The translations under genes and the position numbers were made by a program. 60,488 nt of DNA, taken from assembly GCA_035532035.1 (NCBI GenBank), contig DATKRS010000016.1, positions 1 to 60,488 on the forward strand, given 5' to 3'. Shown piece by piece: positions 42,763 to 52,033 of the stretch; positions within the stretch are counted from its first letter, which is position 1; each line of letters starts with the position of its first letter. Source of the DNA: Candidatus Dormiibacterota bacterium. GTDB lineage: Bacteria > Vulcanimicrobiota > Vulcanimicrobiia > Vulcanimicrobiales > Vulcanimicrobiaceae. Under the pieces are notes generated by a model that saw only the letters and a program-made list of their open reading frames with translations, did no database searches and was not told the DNA's origin.

Positions 42763-43578
42763 GTGGTGACCTGCGCGCAACGGCTCTCGGCCGCAACCGT
42801 TTCGCAAGCCGTGGCCTATCTCGACCGCTCGCCGTACGAAAACGTCTTTCTCACCTACATCGCGCTCGAGGGCGGGCCGCTGCAGCGCGACGTTCGCATC
42901 GTCTGGGACGGAGACGACCGCGTCTGCGGCGTCGGCTTCTTCGGGCGTCATGTGGTTCTTGCAGGCGAAGACGCCGCGCTGCCGGCACTCGCCGAGGCTG
43001 CGGCCGGATTGAACGAGAATGCCGTCGTTGGACCGCAGCGGACCGTGAACGCGTATTGGCAGCTCATTCGCAGCCGGCACGCACCCGCGCGACTCGTGCG
43101 CGAGCGCCAACCCGTGATGGCCGTCGACGCGCAGTCGCTGCGCGGCGCGAACGGCGCAGTCTCCATACGGCGCGCGCGCGAAAGCGAATGGGCCGTCATA
43201 GCCGAGAACTCGGCAGCGATGATCTCCGGCGAGATCGAGGCGGACGCGCGACTCGAGATGCCGCAGTTCGGCGCGGGAATCAGGCATATGATTCGCCTCG
43301 GCCTGTGGTGGGTCGGCGAATGCCGCGAGGGGCTCTGCTTCTTCTGCAACGTCGGCGCATGGAGCCCGCAGACCGCGCAGCTTCAAGGAATCTGGACGCC
43401 GCCGCGATTTCGCCGACGCGGCATCGCGACCGCCGCGCTCGGAGCGATCTGCCGCACGTTGCTCTGCATGGTTCCCTCGCTCTCGCTGTACGTCAACGAC
43501 TTCAACGCGCCGGCAATCGCGCTCTATCGCGGCATCGGCTTTCGCGAGGTCGGCGCGCTGCAGACCATGTTCTTCTGA
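42763..43578 (+). CDS. GNAT-family N-acetyltransferase
   Basis: A 271-residue acetyltransferase with two GNAT halves. The C-terminal one is clear: VSIRRARESEWAVIAENSA starts the fold, and WTPPRFRRRGIATAALGAI carries the acetyl-CoA pyrophosphate loop R-x-x-G-I-A, followed by LYVNDFNAPAIALYRGIGF. The N-terminal half lacks the loop. GTG 42763 was chosen because GAGGAG lies six bases upstream; the frame extends to a TTG at 42742 inside the previous gene. Substrate unknown. Probably co-transcribed with the RskA-like gene. Confidence 0.8.
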   Translation: MVTCAQRLSAATVSQAVAYLDRSPYENVFLTYIALEGGPLQRDVRIVWDGDDRVCGVGFFGRHVVLAGEDAALPALAEAAAGLNENAVVGPQRTVNAYWQLIRSRHAPARLVRERQPVMAVDAQSLRGANGAVSIRRARESEWAVIAENSAAMISGEIEADARLEMPQFGAGIRHMIRLGLWWVGECREGLCFFCNVGAWSPQTAQLQGIWTPPRFRRRGIATAALGAICRTLLCMVPSLSLYVNDFNAPAIALYRGIGFREVGALQTMFF

Positions 43579-43592
43579 CCGCCGCTGCGCGT

Positions 43593-45185
43593 TCAGCAGC
43601 CGGCATTGAGGAGATCGGCAAGCCGGCTCGCATTGCGCGCCGTGATGCCGTAGATGGAAAGCTGCGGATTCGTACCGAGGCTCGTCGGAAAGACGCTGCC
43701 GTCGAAGACGTAGAGATTGCTCATCTGGTGGTGCCGGCCGAACGGATCGACGACGCCCGCCGCGGGATCGCCGCTCATGCCGCAGCCGCCCATGACGTGG
43801 GCGCTCACGACGCGCGTGCGCAGAATCTCCATCGGGAGCGCGTCGATCGCGTCGCGCGCCTCGCGCAACGATCCGTATTGACGTGCCGATTCGTGCAGCG
43901 GGAAAACGGTGCGCGCGCCTGCGGCGAACTGGATCTCTGCCATGGCGTGCAGCGCGCGGCGCGCGCCCTCCCAAAGGTATGCCGTGATCGGGTAGTCGAG
44001 CACGGGGCTGCCGTCCCCGCGCAGGGAGACGCTTCCGCCGGGACTTTCGGGATGAAAGCCATCGCGTAAGAGCGCGATCTGGACCTGCGTGTGGCGCATC
44101 TGCGCCGTCATGCCGGCATGCACGGTGCCGAAGCCCGGCAGCGTGGTCGCCATCAATACCGGATGGACCGGCGGCACCTCGAGCTTGAAGCCGATCGGCC
44201 CGTCCAGCGGCATCTGCAGATAGTGATCACTGTACACCGACTGCGGCGCGCCGGCGAAGGCGTCGACCGTCTCGGGCATGTCGGCTGCCGAAACGAGCGT
44301 CGGATGCAGGAAAGTGCGCTTGCCGAGCACGCGGTTGGGGTCGGGCACGCCGCTACGCAGGAGCAGCGCCGGCGAGCCGATCGCACCCGCGGCGCAAACG
44401 AACGTGTGCGCCGTCACGCGAACCCGATGGGCTCCTGGACGAAGGCCGCTCGCGTCGAGCGCGCTGCATTCGAGCATCGTGACGACGCCTCCGGCATGCG
44501 CGAACCGATCGGCGCGTACGCGAGAGATCAGCGTCGCTCCGCGCTCGAGCGCAGCGGGTATCGTGGTGACGAGCATCGACTGCTTCGCATCGACCGGGCA
44601 GCCCAGGCCGCAGTATCCGAGGTTACGACACGCCTTTACGTTGCGCGGGACGACACCCGTGGCGACCCCGACGGCTGCGGCACCGCGACGGAGAACGGCG
44701 TTGTTTTCGTTCGGCGGCAACGCCCACGGAGCGATCGAGAGACGCTGCTCCATGCGGGCGAACCATGGCGCGAGGGTCTCGGGCGTATACTGCTGCAAGC
44801 CGTACGCGCTGCGCCAATACGCAAGCGTCGTCGCCGGGGTTCTGAAGCTCGCCGTCCAGTTCACGGTCGTCGAGCCCCCGACGCTACGGCCTTGAAGGAT
44901 CGTGATGCCCTTGTCTTTCGTTCGGCGGCCGGCGGACTCTTGATAGAGCTGCGGGTACGCCTCGCGCTCGAGCATGTGGAAGTCCCGCGACGTACGCAGC
45001 GGGCCTTCCTCGAGCATGACGACGCGCAGGCCCTGCGCGCTGAGAACGTCCGCCGCCGTTGCGCCGCCGGCTCCGGTACCGACGATCGCGACGTCGGCTT
45101 CCAGAGTGAGATCGCGATCGAGCCGCGACGCGTCCACGATGTGCCAGCCACGCGCCGCCGCGCTCGCAAAGGGGTTCGCGCTCAT
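43593..45185 (-). CDS. GMC-family oxidoreductase
   Basis: A 530-residue flavoenzyme of the glucose-methanol-choline family. The FAD site is DVAIVGTGAGGATAADVL (about 32-49) with the second motif GRSVGGSTTVNWTASF; the C-terminal GMC_oxred_C region has the catalytic His in HVMGGCGMSGDP and the closing NLYVFDGSVFPTSLG. It would oxidise an alcohol or sugar hydroxyl. Its partner directly upstream is the gluconate dehydrogenase subunit 3-like protein, with which it overlaps by 4 bp, so the two form a membrane-linked dehydrogenase, as in gluconate or sorbitol dehydrogenases. Confidence 0.9.
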   Translation of the reverse strand: MSANPFASAAARGWHIVDASRLDRDLTLEADVAIVGTGAGGATAADVLSAQGLRVVMLEEGPLRTSRDFHMLEREAYPQLYQESAGRRTKDKGITILQGRSVGGSTTVNWTASFRTPATTLAYWRSAYGLQQYTPETLAPWFARMEQRLSIAPWALPPNENNAVLRRGAAAVGVATGVVPRNVKACRNLGYCGLGCPVDAKQSMLVTTIPAALERGATLISRVRADRFAHAGGVVTMLECSALDASGLRPGAHRVRVTAHTFVCAAGAIGSPALLLRSGVPDPNRVLGKRTFLHPTLVSAADMPETVDAFAGAPQSVYSDHYLQMPLDGPIGFKLEVPPVHPVLMATTLPGFGTVHAGMTAQMRHTQVQIALLRDGFHPESPGGSVSLRGDGSPVLDYPITAYLWEGARRALHAMAEIQFAAGARTVFPLHESARQYGSLREARDAIDALPMEILRTRVVSAHVMGGCGMSGDPAAGVVDPFGRHHQMSNLYVFDGSVFPTSLGTNPQLSIYGITARNASRLADLLNAGC

Positions 45186-45676
45186 CGCACGACCTTCGGC
45201 GGACCCGGGTACCCGATGCGCGCCCAGGCGTCGTCGTTGCCGTACCACCCCGCCATGACGAGCTGGTGCAGCGCGTCGTAGCCGCTGCGCAGCAGTTGGA
45301 ACCCGCTGAATCGCCAGCGCGTGAGAAAGCCGGCGATCTGCGCCGGCGTCGCGTCGTTCCACGGCGGAAGCCCCGCGATCAAGCGTCGCGTCGGCGCAAA
45401 GGTCAAGAGCGAGAAGAGCTGCTGCACCTCTGCTTGCACGTGCGGCGGCAGACCGCCGACCGCGATTGCGAATCCGCTTGCAGCTTCCGCCAAGGCGCGT
45501 GCGCGCTGCGGATCGCTTGCCGGAATCGCGCCGTCGAGCATGACGCCGGCAATCTTGAGAACGACGTTGCGCTGTGCTTCGTCGATCGCTCCGGTACGGC
45601 GCGCACAATCCGCGAGCGTCAACAGAGCGACGCCCGCGGCACCGGTCTTCAAGAGCTCCCGGCGCGTCAGGGACAT
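45182..45676 (-). CDS. Gluconate 2-dehydrogenase subunit 3-like protein (Tat-exported)
   Basis: A 164-residue protein beginning MSLTRRELLKTGAAGVALL, a twin-arginine signal peptide. The mature region (QLFSLLTFAPTRRLIAGLPPW, then the W-x-x-SGFQLLRSGY helix) matches the small subunit of GMC-type gluconate 2-dehydrogenases. The pair would be carried across the membrane folded, so the GMC subunit, which has no signal of its own, presumably hitch-hikes. It overlaps the MFS gene upstream by 10 bp. Confidence 0.82.
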   Translation of the reverse strand: MSLTRRELLKTGAAGVALLTLADCARRTGAIDEAQRNVVLKIAGVMLDGAIPASDPQRARALAEAASGFAIAVGGLPPHVQAEVQQLFSLLTFAPTRRLIAGLPPWNDATPAQIAGFLTRWRFSGFQLLRSGYDALHQLVMAGWYGNDDAWARIGYPGPPKVVR

Positions 45677-46926
45677 GAGGGCGAAGGGGTTGGCGCTTCG
45701 AGGGCTCGGCCCTTCGTTTCGGGCAGGGCGAGAACGGCTGCCACGGCGACGAGATACGCGGCCACTGCCGTCTCGATCATCGCCGTCGCAACGGGAACGC
45801 GTTCCGCCAGCACCCCCACGAGATATGGCGCTGCGCCCGCGACGCCGCGGCCGGCATTGTAGCAAAAGCCCTGCGCCGCCGCGCGGACGTCGCTCGGAAA
45901 GAGCTCGCTCAGGAACGGTCCGAAGCCGCTGAAGATTCCCGAGGCAAAGTACCCGAGCGCGAAGCCCGCGGGTACGAGCTCCCAGTTTGCGGTTACGACG
46001 GCCAGGTAGAACGGAACCATCAGCGCGGAGCACACCGAGAAGAGCACGAACGTCGCGCGACGGCCGATTGCATCGTTGATGAAGCCCGCGGTGACATAGC
46101 CGGCGAGCGACCCGGCGATGAGCGCATAGACGTAGCTGCCGGTCGCAAGCGAAGGAAGCTTTCGCTGTATGGAAAGGTAGGACGGCATCCACGTGAAGAG
46201 CGCGTAGTAGCCGCTCTGCGCCCCGGCTGCGAGCAGCGTTGCGAGGAGCGTCGTGCGCGCGAGGCGCCGCGAGAACATTCCGGTTATGGTGACATGCAAT
46301 GGCGGCCGCACGACGCGATACGCGGGCGGGTCCGCCACCGCTCGCCGCACATAGAGCACGGCAAACGCCGGAAGTATTCCCAGAACGAAGAGCGCACGCC
46401 AGCCGTACGCCGCCGGCACGGCGAGGGCCACGGCTTGAAAGGCGACGTTGGCTGCGAGCCATCCAAGCGCCCACGCGCTCTGCATGAAGCCCAAGCTGCG
46501 GCCGCGACGCGATGGAGCGCTCCACTCGGCGGCGAGCACGGCGCCAACGGCCCATTCGCCGCCGAATCCAAAACCTTCGAGCGTGCGTAAGGCCGCGAGC
46601 TGCGTGTAGTTCTGCGCCGCTGCGCACAGCGCGGTGAAGACCGCATACCACGCGATCGATATCACGAGCGCGCGCTTGCGACCGATGCGATCGGCAAGGA
46701 CGCCCATCACGATGCCGCCGGCCGCGCTCGCGACGAGCATCTGCGTCGCGAGCAATCCACCCGCGGCCTTCGTCAGTGAGAACGCGGTCATGATGCCCGG
46801 CAGCGCGTAGACGTAGAGATAGAAATCGAAGCCGTCGAGGCCCCATCCGAGTCCCGCCGCCCAGAGGGCGCGCCGTGCGGCGGGAGAGGGAGCCGACGCT
46901 GCGGCCGTCAACGTCCTCGACTGCAT
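45667..46926 (-). CDS. MFS transporter (metabolite:H+ symporter-like)
   Basis: A 419-residue major facilitator protein with twelve helices. GWGLDGFDFYLYVYALPG in helix 1 and VLADRIGRKRALV between helices 2 and 3 place it with sugar-acid or organic-acid symporters. As first gene of the operon with the subunit 3 and GMC genes it may take up an oxidation product or its precursor. ATG 46926 shares two bases with the divergent PhzF start (GCATGC); a more upstream ATG at 46971 would lie within that gene. Confidence 0.84.
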   Translation of the reverse strand: MQSRTLTAAASAPSPAARRALWAAGLGWGLDGFDFYLYVYALPGIMTAFSLTKAAGGLLATQMLVASAAGGIVMGVLADRIGRKRALVISIAWYAVFTALCAAAQNYTQLAALRTLEGFGFGGEWAVGAVLAAEWSAPSRRGRSLGFMQSAWALGWLAANVAFQAVALAVPAAYGWRALFVLGILPAFAVLYVRRAVADPPAYRVVRPPLHVTITGMFSRRLARTTLLATLLAAGAQSGYYALFTWMPSYLSIQRKLPSLATGSYVYALIAGSLAGYVTAGFINDAIGRRATFVLFSVCSALMVPFYLAVVTANWELVPAGFALGYFASGIFSGFGPFLSELFPSDVRAAAQGFCYNAGRGVAGAAPYLVGVLAERVPVATAMIETAVAAYLVAVAAVLALPETKGRALEAPTPSPSCP

Positions 46927-47803
46927 GCCTCGCACGCTTCGGTACCGCGTCGTCGATGTCTTCACCGACACTCCACTCGAAGGAAATCCGCTCGCGGTCT
47001 TTTATGAGGGGCACGATCTCGACGCGGCCCTCATGCAGCGCATCGCGCGCGAGCTCAATCTCTCCGAGACGGCATTTCTCCTACCGCCTACCCGCAAGGA
47101 CTGCGCGCTGCGCGTGCGGATCTTCACGCCGGCGCGCGAGCTGCGTTTTGCGGGCCACCCGACGATCGGCTCGGCGTACGTCGCCCGCGATCACGGCATC
47201 GTCGCGCGCACGGCGCGCTCCTTTGCCATCGAAGAGGGCGCCGGACCGATCTCCGTGCGCGTCGAGACCGAGCTCCTATGGCTCTCCACGCCGCCGATCG
47301 AGCGCGTCGGCGAGTGCGATCGCGCCGCGTGCGCGCGCACGCTCGATCTACGCGAGTGGGACCTGCTCCCGGACGTGCCGCCGCAGGTGTATAGCGCTGG
47401 GAACCCGATGCTCTACGTCGCGGTGAGCGATCGCGATACGGTCGACCGAGCGAGCGTCGATCCGGCGTCGCTCGTCGCGCTCGAAGACGAGATCGGCGAA
47501 TCGATCGGCGTCTTCGTCTTCACGCCCACGCGGGCCGGCGCGTACTCGCGCATGTTTGCGCCGGAGCTCGGCGTCGTCGAGGACCCGGCGACGGGAAGCG
47601 CGACAGGTCCGCTCGCAGCATACATGATAGCGCACGGTTTGTGCGCAACGGCCGACGGAACGGCGTTCGTCAGCGAGCAAGGCACGAAGATGGGAAGGCG
47701 CAGCTTGCTGCAGGTCCTCGTTCGCGGCGAGCGCGGGAGCGACGGCATCGACGTCGGCGGGCGCGTCGCTCCGATCATCGATGCGACGATGACCCTGCCG
47801 TAG
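46925..47803 (+). CDS. PhzF-family isomerase-like protein
   Basis: A 292-residue protein with the diaminopimelate-epimerase fold. Opening VVDVFTDTPLEGNPLAV, the catalytic Glu in NLSETAF, FAGHPTIGSAYV, and EDPATGSATGPLAAY are all present, so the enzyme is probably active as an isomerase. In phenazine makers PhzF isomerises DHHA; no other phenazine genes are here, so the reaction is unknown. It converges with the molybdenum hydroxylase, overlapping it by 29 bp. Confidence 0.88.
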   Translation: MPRTLRYRVVDVFTDTPLEGNPLAVFYEGHDLDAALMQRIARELNLSETAFLLPPTRKDCALRVRIFTPARELRFAGHPTIGSAYVARDHGIVARTARSFAIEEGAGPISVRVETELLWLSTPPIERVGECDRAACARTLDLREWDLLPDVPPQVYSAGNPMLYVAVSDRDTVDRASVDPASLVALEDEIGESIGVFVFTPTRAGAYSRMFAPELGVVEDPATGSATGPLAAYMIAHGLCATADGTAFVSEQGTKMGRRSLLQVLVRGERGSDGIDVGGRVAPIIDATMTLP

Positions 47804-49874
47804 CGTACGGCAGCAGCAGCTTCTCGGGGGTGATCGGCAAATCGCGCACTCGAACTCCCGTCGCGTGGTAGACGGCGTTGGAGATCGCCGCCGCGGAGCC
47901 GGTCGCGCCGAGCTCCCCGACGCCTTTCACGCCGATCGGATTGACGTGCCGGTCTTCCTCTTCGACGATGATCGCGTCCATCGAGCCGATGTCCGCGTTC
48001 GCCGGTACGAGATACTCGGCTAGGCTCGCGTTCGCGATCCGCCCCGTGCTCGCGTCGAAGCGCGTCTCTTCGTGCAGCGCCATCCCGATTCCGAAGACCA
48101 TCCCGCCAAGATACTGGCTGCGCGTCGTCTTACGATTCAGGATGCGGCCTGCAGCGAAGACGCCGATCATCGCACGCACGCGTACTTCTCCGAGATCGGG
48201 ATCGACCTCGACGCGCGCGAACTGCGCGCCGAACGCGTGCGTCGAGTACTTCCCTTCCCAAGAGGCTCTGGCATCGGCGCGGGCTTCGAGCGGCGTCTTC
48301 TCGCCGCTGCGAAGGCGGTCGCGCAGTACCGACGCGGCCTCATAGACCGCCGAGCCGACGCTCGCCGCGGTCCACGACCCGGCCGAAAGCGGCGCGGGCG
48401 GCAGATCGGTGTCGCCGAGCTCCATCCGCACGCGCTCGAGCGGGACGTCCAAGAGCGTCGCCGCGAGCTGCGCGTACACCGTGTAGCTGCCGGTGCCGAG
48501 ATCCTGCGTCCCGCTGCGCACGACGACGCTTCCGTCGGCTTCCATGCGCACGACCGCCGAGGCCGAGACGCGATTGGCGGGATAGGTCGCCGTCGCCATG
48601 CCCATTCCAAGGAGCAGCCGGCCGCGCTGCATCGAACGCGGCCGCGCATCGCGCTCGATCCATCCGATCTTCTCGGCCCCGAGCGCGTAGCATTCGCGCA
48701 AGTGCTTGCTGCTGAACTCCTTGCCCTCGGCGGGATCGGTTTCAGCGTAGTTGCGCAGCCGCAGTTCGATGGGATCGATGCCGGTTGCATAGGCGAGCTC
48801 GTCCATCGCCGATTCGAGCGCAAAGCTTCCCGTCGCCTCGCCGGGAGCGCGCATGTAGGTCGGCGTGGCGGCGTTCACGCGGGCGAGCGTGTGCGTCGTT
48901 CGCACGTTCGGCACCGCGTAGAGCATCTTCGTCACGAGCGCGCTCGATTCGACGAACTCGTCGAAGACCGACGTCTGGGAAAGCACGTCGTGCGTAATAG
49001 CGTTAAGCCTCCCGTCGCCATCGGCGCCGAGCGCGATCGTTTGAATCGTTCGCGGGCGATAGCCGACCGAACCGAACATCTGGGGTCGCGTCAGCACGAG
49101 CTTGACGGGACGGCCGACGACTCGTGCCGCCATCGCCGCGAGCGCGACGTGCGACCAGACGCCGCCTTTGCATCCGAAGCCTCCGCCCAAGAACGCCGAG
49201 ACGACGCGTACGTTCTCGACGGGAATCTCGAAGACTGCTGCAAGACGCTTGCGCACGTTGGTAATGCCCTGCGTGGCGTCATGCACCGTCAGCCGGTCTC
49301 CCTTCCAGCTCGCAATCGTCGCGTGCGTTTCCATGGGGTTATGGTGCTCGACCGGCGTCGAATAGACGTGGCGTACCTGTATTGCCGCGGCGCAAAGCGC
49401 AGCCTCCGGATCCCCACGCGTCACGGCCGCAGGGTCGCCGAAGATCTCCTCGGGCGCGTAGCGGTCAGCAGAACGTTCGATGCTCGTCACCGGAGCCTCG
49501 GCCTCATATGCGACCTGCACGAGTGAGGCGGCGTGGAGCGCGCAGTCGAGCGTCTCGCCGACGACGAGCGCAATCGGCTCGCGATCGTAGCGAACGCGAT
49601 CGTCCTGGAGGAGCGAGAGCGCGAATGCATTGTCATCGCCTTGCGCGCGAACGCGCGGCGCGTTCTCGTAGCTGAGAACGGCGAGAACGCCCGGGAGGCG
49701 GCGCGCTCGTGCTGCGTCGACGACCGCGATCCGTCCTTTCGCTATTCGGCTCGTCACCATGGCCGCATACGCCGCGTCCTTCGGAGTAAGGTCGGCAGTG
49801 TAGCGCGCGGCCCCGGTCACTTTCACGCGGCCGTCGGCGCGATCGGCCGGAGCGCCGACGAGCGGAAGATTCAC
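47775..49874 (-). CDS. Molybdenum hydroxylase large subunit (xanthine dehydrogenase family)
   Basis: A 699-residue molybdopterin subunit. GRVKVTGAARYTADL opens domain 1; GGGFGCKGGVWSH, YMRAPGEATGSFALES and GTQDLGTGSYTVYAQ are pterin-binding loops, and the C-terminal KGVGELGATG includes the catalytic Glu. It would hydroxylate a purine, aldehyde or N-heterocycle. GTG 49874 overlaps the Fe-S subunit stop as GTGA. There is no FAD subunit gene, as in isoquinoline-oxidoreductase-type enzymes. Confidence 0.9.
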   Translation of the reverse strand: MNLPLVGAPADRADGRVKVTGAARYTADLTPKDAAYAAMVTSRIAKGRIAVVDAARARRLPGVLAVLSYENAPRVRAQGDDNAFALSLLQDDRVRYDREPIALVVGETLDCALHAASLVQVAYEAEAPVTSIERSADRYAPEEIFGDPAAVTRGDPEAALCAAAIQVRHVYSTPVEHHNPMETHATIASWKGDRLTVHDATQGITNVRKRLAAVFEIPVENVRVVSAFLGGGFGCKGGVWSHVALAAMAARVVGRPVKLVLTRPQMFGSVGYRPRTIQTIALGADGDGRLNAITHDVLSQTSVFDEFVESSALVTKMLYAVPNVRTTHTLARVNAATPTYMRAPGEATGSFALESAMDELAYATGIDPIELRLRNYAETDPAEGKEFSSKHLRECYALGAEKIGWIERDARPRSMQRGRLLLGMGMATATYPANRVSASAVVRMEADGSVVVRSGTQDLGTGSYTVYAQLAATLLDVPLERVRMELGDTDLPPAPLSAGSWTAASVGSAVYEAASVLRDRLRSGEKTPLEARADARASWEGKYSTHAFGAQFARVEVDPDLGEVRVRAMIGVFAAGRILNRKTTRSQYLGGMVFGIGMALHEETRFDASTGRIANASLAEYLVPANADIGSMDAIIVEEEDRHVNPIGVKGVGELGATGSAAAISNAVYHATGVRVRDLPITPEKLLLPYATAGSSSHR

Positions 49875-50347
49875 GCGGTTCGCTCTGCGGCGGCGCGCAC
49901 CGCAGCCACGATGTTCACGTATGCCCCGCAACGGCAGAGGTTGCCGCTCATCTGCTCACGGATCGCGGCATCGTCGAGCGCGTGGCCCTCTTGCAGCAGG
50001 GCGATTGCCGAAAGGATCTGCCCCGGCGTGCAGTAACCGCACTGAAACGCGTCGTGCTCCAAGAACGCCGCCTGCACCGGATGCAACGATTCGCCTCGCG
50101 CCACGCCCTCGATCGTCGTAACGGAGTCTCCGGCATGCATGACGGCAAGGCTCAGGCAGGACAGTACGCGCCGTCCGTTCAGCAGCACCGTGCACGCACC
50201 GCACGTCCCCTGGTCGCAGCCCTTCTTCGTTCCGGTTAGGTCGAGATGTTCGCGTAAAGCATCGAGCAGCGTGACGCGCGGCTCGACGAAGAGCTGGCGC
50301 GACTCGCCGTTGACGTCGAGCGCGATGCGCGTTCGCGTATCACTCAT
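49871..50347 (-). CDS. Molybdenum hydroxylase [2Fe-2S] subunit
   Basis: A 158-residue two-cluster ferredoxin subunit. The plant-type cluster is bound by GCDQGTCGACTVLLNG with a later Cys in RVLSC; the second, helical cluster by QCGYCTPGQ and GNLCRCGAY. It carries electrons from the molybdenum centre to an acceptor. Start at ATG 50347. It follows the ammonium transporter by 37 bp on the same strand, which hints that the hydroxylase handles nitrogen compounds. Confidence 0.92.
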   Translation of the reverse strand: MSDTRTRIALDVNGESRQLFVEPRVTLLDALREHLDLTGTKKGCDQGTCGACTVLLNGRRVLSCLSLAVMHAGDSVTTIEGVARGESLHPVQAAFLEHDAFQCGYCTPGQILSAIALLQEGHALDDAAIREQMSGNLCRCGAYVNIVAAVRAAAERTA

Positions 50348-50384
50348 CGCGCAGATTCCATCCTGAGATCCGGCTGCTAGGCGT

Positions 50385-51620
50385 CTAGAGCCCCAGCGGG
50401 TATGCTTCCTCACCGTGCAGGTGCATGTCCAACCCGCCCTCCTCGACGTCCTGCCCGACGGTCGTCACCGTGATGCGGCTGATGAGCCAGAGCATCCCGT
50501 AGGTGAACGCGAACGCCCAGATGCTGCAGACGAGCGCGGAAACCACTTGCTTGACGAAGAACGCGCCGCCGCCGAGGAGCAAGCCGTCGGCGCCGTTCGG
50601 ATTCCAGGCCTTCGAGGCGAAGATCCCGAGCAGCGTGATGCCGAGGAATCCGCCCACCCCGTGCACGCCCCATACGTCGAGTGCGTCATCGAGGCGGATC
50701 CGGTTCTTGAGCGCGACGGCGTAGTAGCAAATCGCACCGGCGAGCAGGCCGAAGATGACGGCGGTCGTCGGCGAAACGTATCCGGCAGCAGGAGTGATCG
50801 TGGCGAGGCCGGCGACCGCGCCGGTGAGCAATCCGACGAACTTCGGCTGGCGTCCGTGCGCCCACTCGATGAACAGCCACGTGATTGCGGCGAAGGACGC
50901 GGCAACGTCGGTATTCAGGAACGCCGCGGCCGTCACGGCGTCGACGCGCAGCTCCGAACCGGCGTTGAAGCCGTACCAGCCGAACCAGAGCAACCCCGTG
51001 CCGAGCGCGATGAGCGGCACGTTGTGCGGTTTGTTTTCGACGACGTGGCGGCGCCCCACGAAGATGACCGATGCCAGCGCCGCGAAACCGGCCGACGCGT
51101 GCACGACGAGACCACCCGCGAAGTCGAGTGCACCCCACTTCGCAAGCGCGCCGTCCGGGCTCCAAAGCATGTGCACGAACGGGAAGTACACGAAGATCAG
51201 CCATGCCGTCAGGAAGAGAAAGTATGCTTTGAACGTCACGCGGTTCGCGAACGCTCCCGTGATCAGCGCGGGCGTGATGATCGCAAACATCATTTGATAG
51301 GCCACGTGCACGATGAGAGGGATGCCGGCAGTGTTGCCGGTGAACATCGTGTGCAGCGTGATCCCGTGGAGGAACGCATACGTCAGCGGGTTGCCGATGA
51401 TCCCGTGCCAATCCGGTCCGAAGCACAGTGAGTACCCAAAGGCATACCAGATGACGGTCGTCCAGCCCAGGGACATGAAGCTCTGGATCATGATGGTGAG
51501 CACGTTCTTGCGCCCCACCAAGCCCCCGTAAAAGAACGCGAGCCCCGGCGTCATGAGCATGACGAGGCTCGCGCAAATGAGCATGAATGCGGTGTTGCCG
51601 ACGTTGACCGAAGCGTTCAT
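50385..51620 (-). CDS. amt: Ammonium transporter
   Basis: A 411-residue Amt/Rh channel. Eleven helices can be traced, with family signatures FFYGGLVGRKNVLTIMIQSF, DFAGGLVVHASAGFAALAS (first pore His, in VVHA), and WGVHGVGGFLGITLLGIFAS (second pore His). The Trp-rich NTAGIPLIVHVAYQMMFA corresponds to helix 4 region. There is no glnK beside it. It probably supplies ammonium under nitrogen limitation and is upstream of the molybdenum hydroxylase genes. Confidence 0.93.
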   Translation of the reverse strand: MNASVNVGNTAFMLICASLVMLMTPGLAFFYGGLVGRKNVLTIMIQSFMSLGWTTVIWYAFGYSLCFGPDWHGIIGNPLTYAFLHGITLHTMFTGNTAGIPLIVHVAYQMMFAIITPALITGAFANRVTFKAYFLFLTAWLIFVYFPFVHMLWSPDGALAKWGALDFAGGLVVHASAGFAALASVIFVGRRHVVENKPHNVPLIALGTGLLWFGWYGFNAGSELRVDAVTAAAFLNTDVAASFAAITWLFIEWAHGRQPKFVGLLTGAVAGLATITPAAGYVSPTTAVIFGLLAGAICYYAVALKNRIRLDDALDVWGVHGVGGFLGITLLGIFASKAWNPNGADGLLLGGGAFFVKQVVSALVCSIWAFAFTYGMLWLISRITVTTVGQDVEEGGLDMHLHGEEAYPLGL

Positions 51621-51685
51621 GGCGCCAGCTTAGCCGCCGAGCGAATGGATGCCTTGCCCTGGCGGGCCGCCCAGGACGGGACTCC

Positions 51686-52033
51686 TTAGTCCCCTTCGTT
51701 GGCGGCCCGCTGGTAATCGCGCGTGAGACGGTCGAGCATGCGGGGCAGCCACGGGTCGCCGGGATACTTGCGTTCCCAGTCCCGAATCGCGTCTCGCAGA
51801 TCGTCGAGGGCATGGCGCGTGCCGGGCTCGAGCATTTCGTCGTCCGACCTGTGATCGAAGACGTCGAGGCGATTGCGAATCTCGAGCACGCTCTCTTTTT
51901 GACGGCCGAAGTATTCGTCGGCCGGAGCCATTCGGGAGAGCGCGACGTCCGAGCGGCCGTGCGCCGAGGCGACGACGGCCGGCGGTACGCACGCGAACGC
52001 GGTGAGTATTGCAGCAGCAACGATGGTACGCAT
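51686..52033 (-). CDS. Small secreted hypothetical protein
   Basis: A 115-residue protein with a signal peptide (1-23) and a charged, helical mature part with a closing W-x-x-RYPGDPWLPRML-like segment (DWERKYPGDPWLPRMLD). I do not recognise it. GGAGG stands ten bases before ATG. It is divergent from typA across 264 bp that hold no evident gene. Confidence 0.6.
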   Translation of the reverse strand: MRTIVAAAILTAFACVPPAVVASAHGRSDVALSRMAPADEYFGRQKESVLEIRNRLDVFDHRSDDEMLEPGTRHALDDLRDAIRDWERKYPGDPWLPRMLDRLTRDYQRAANEGD

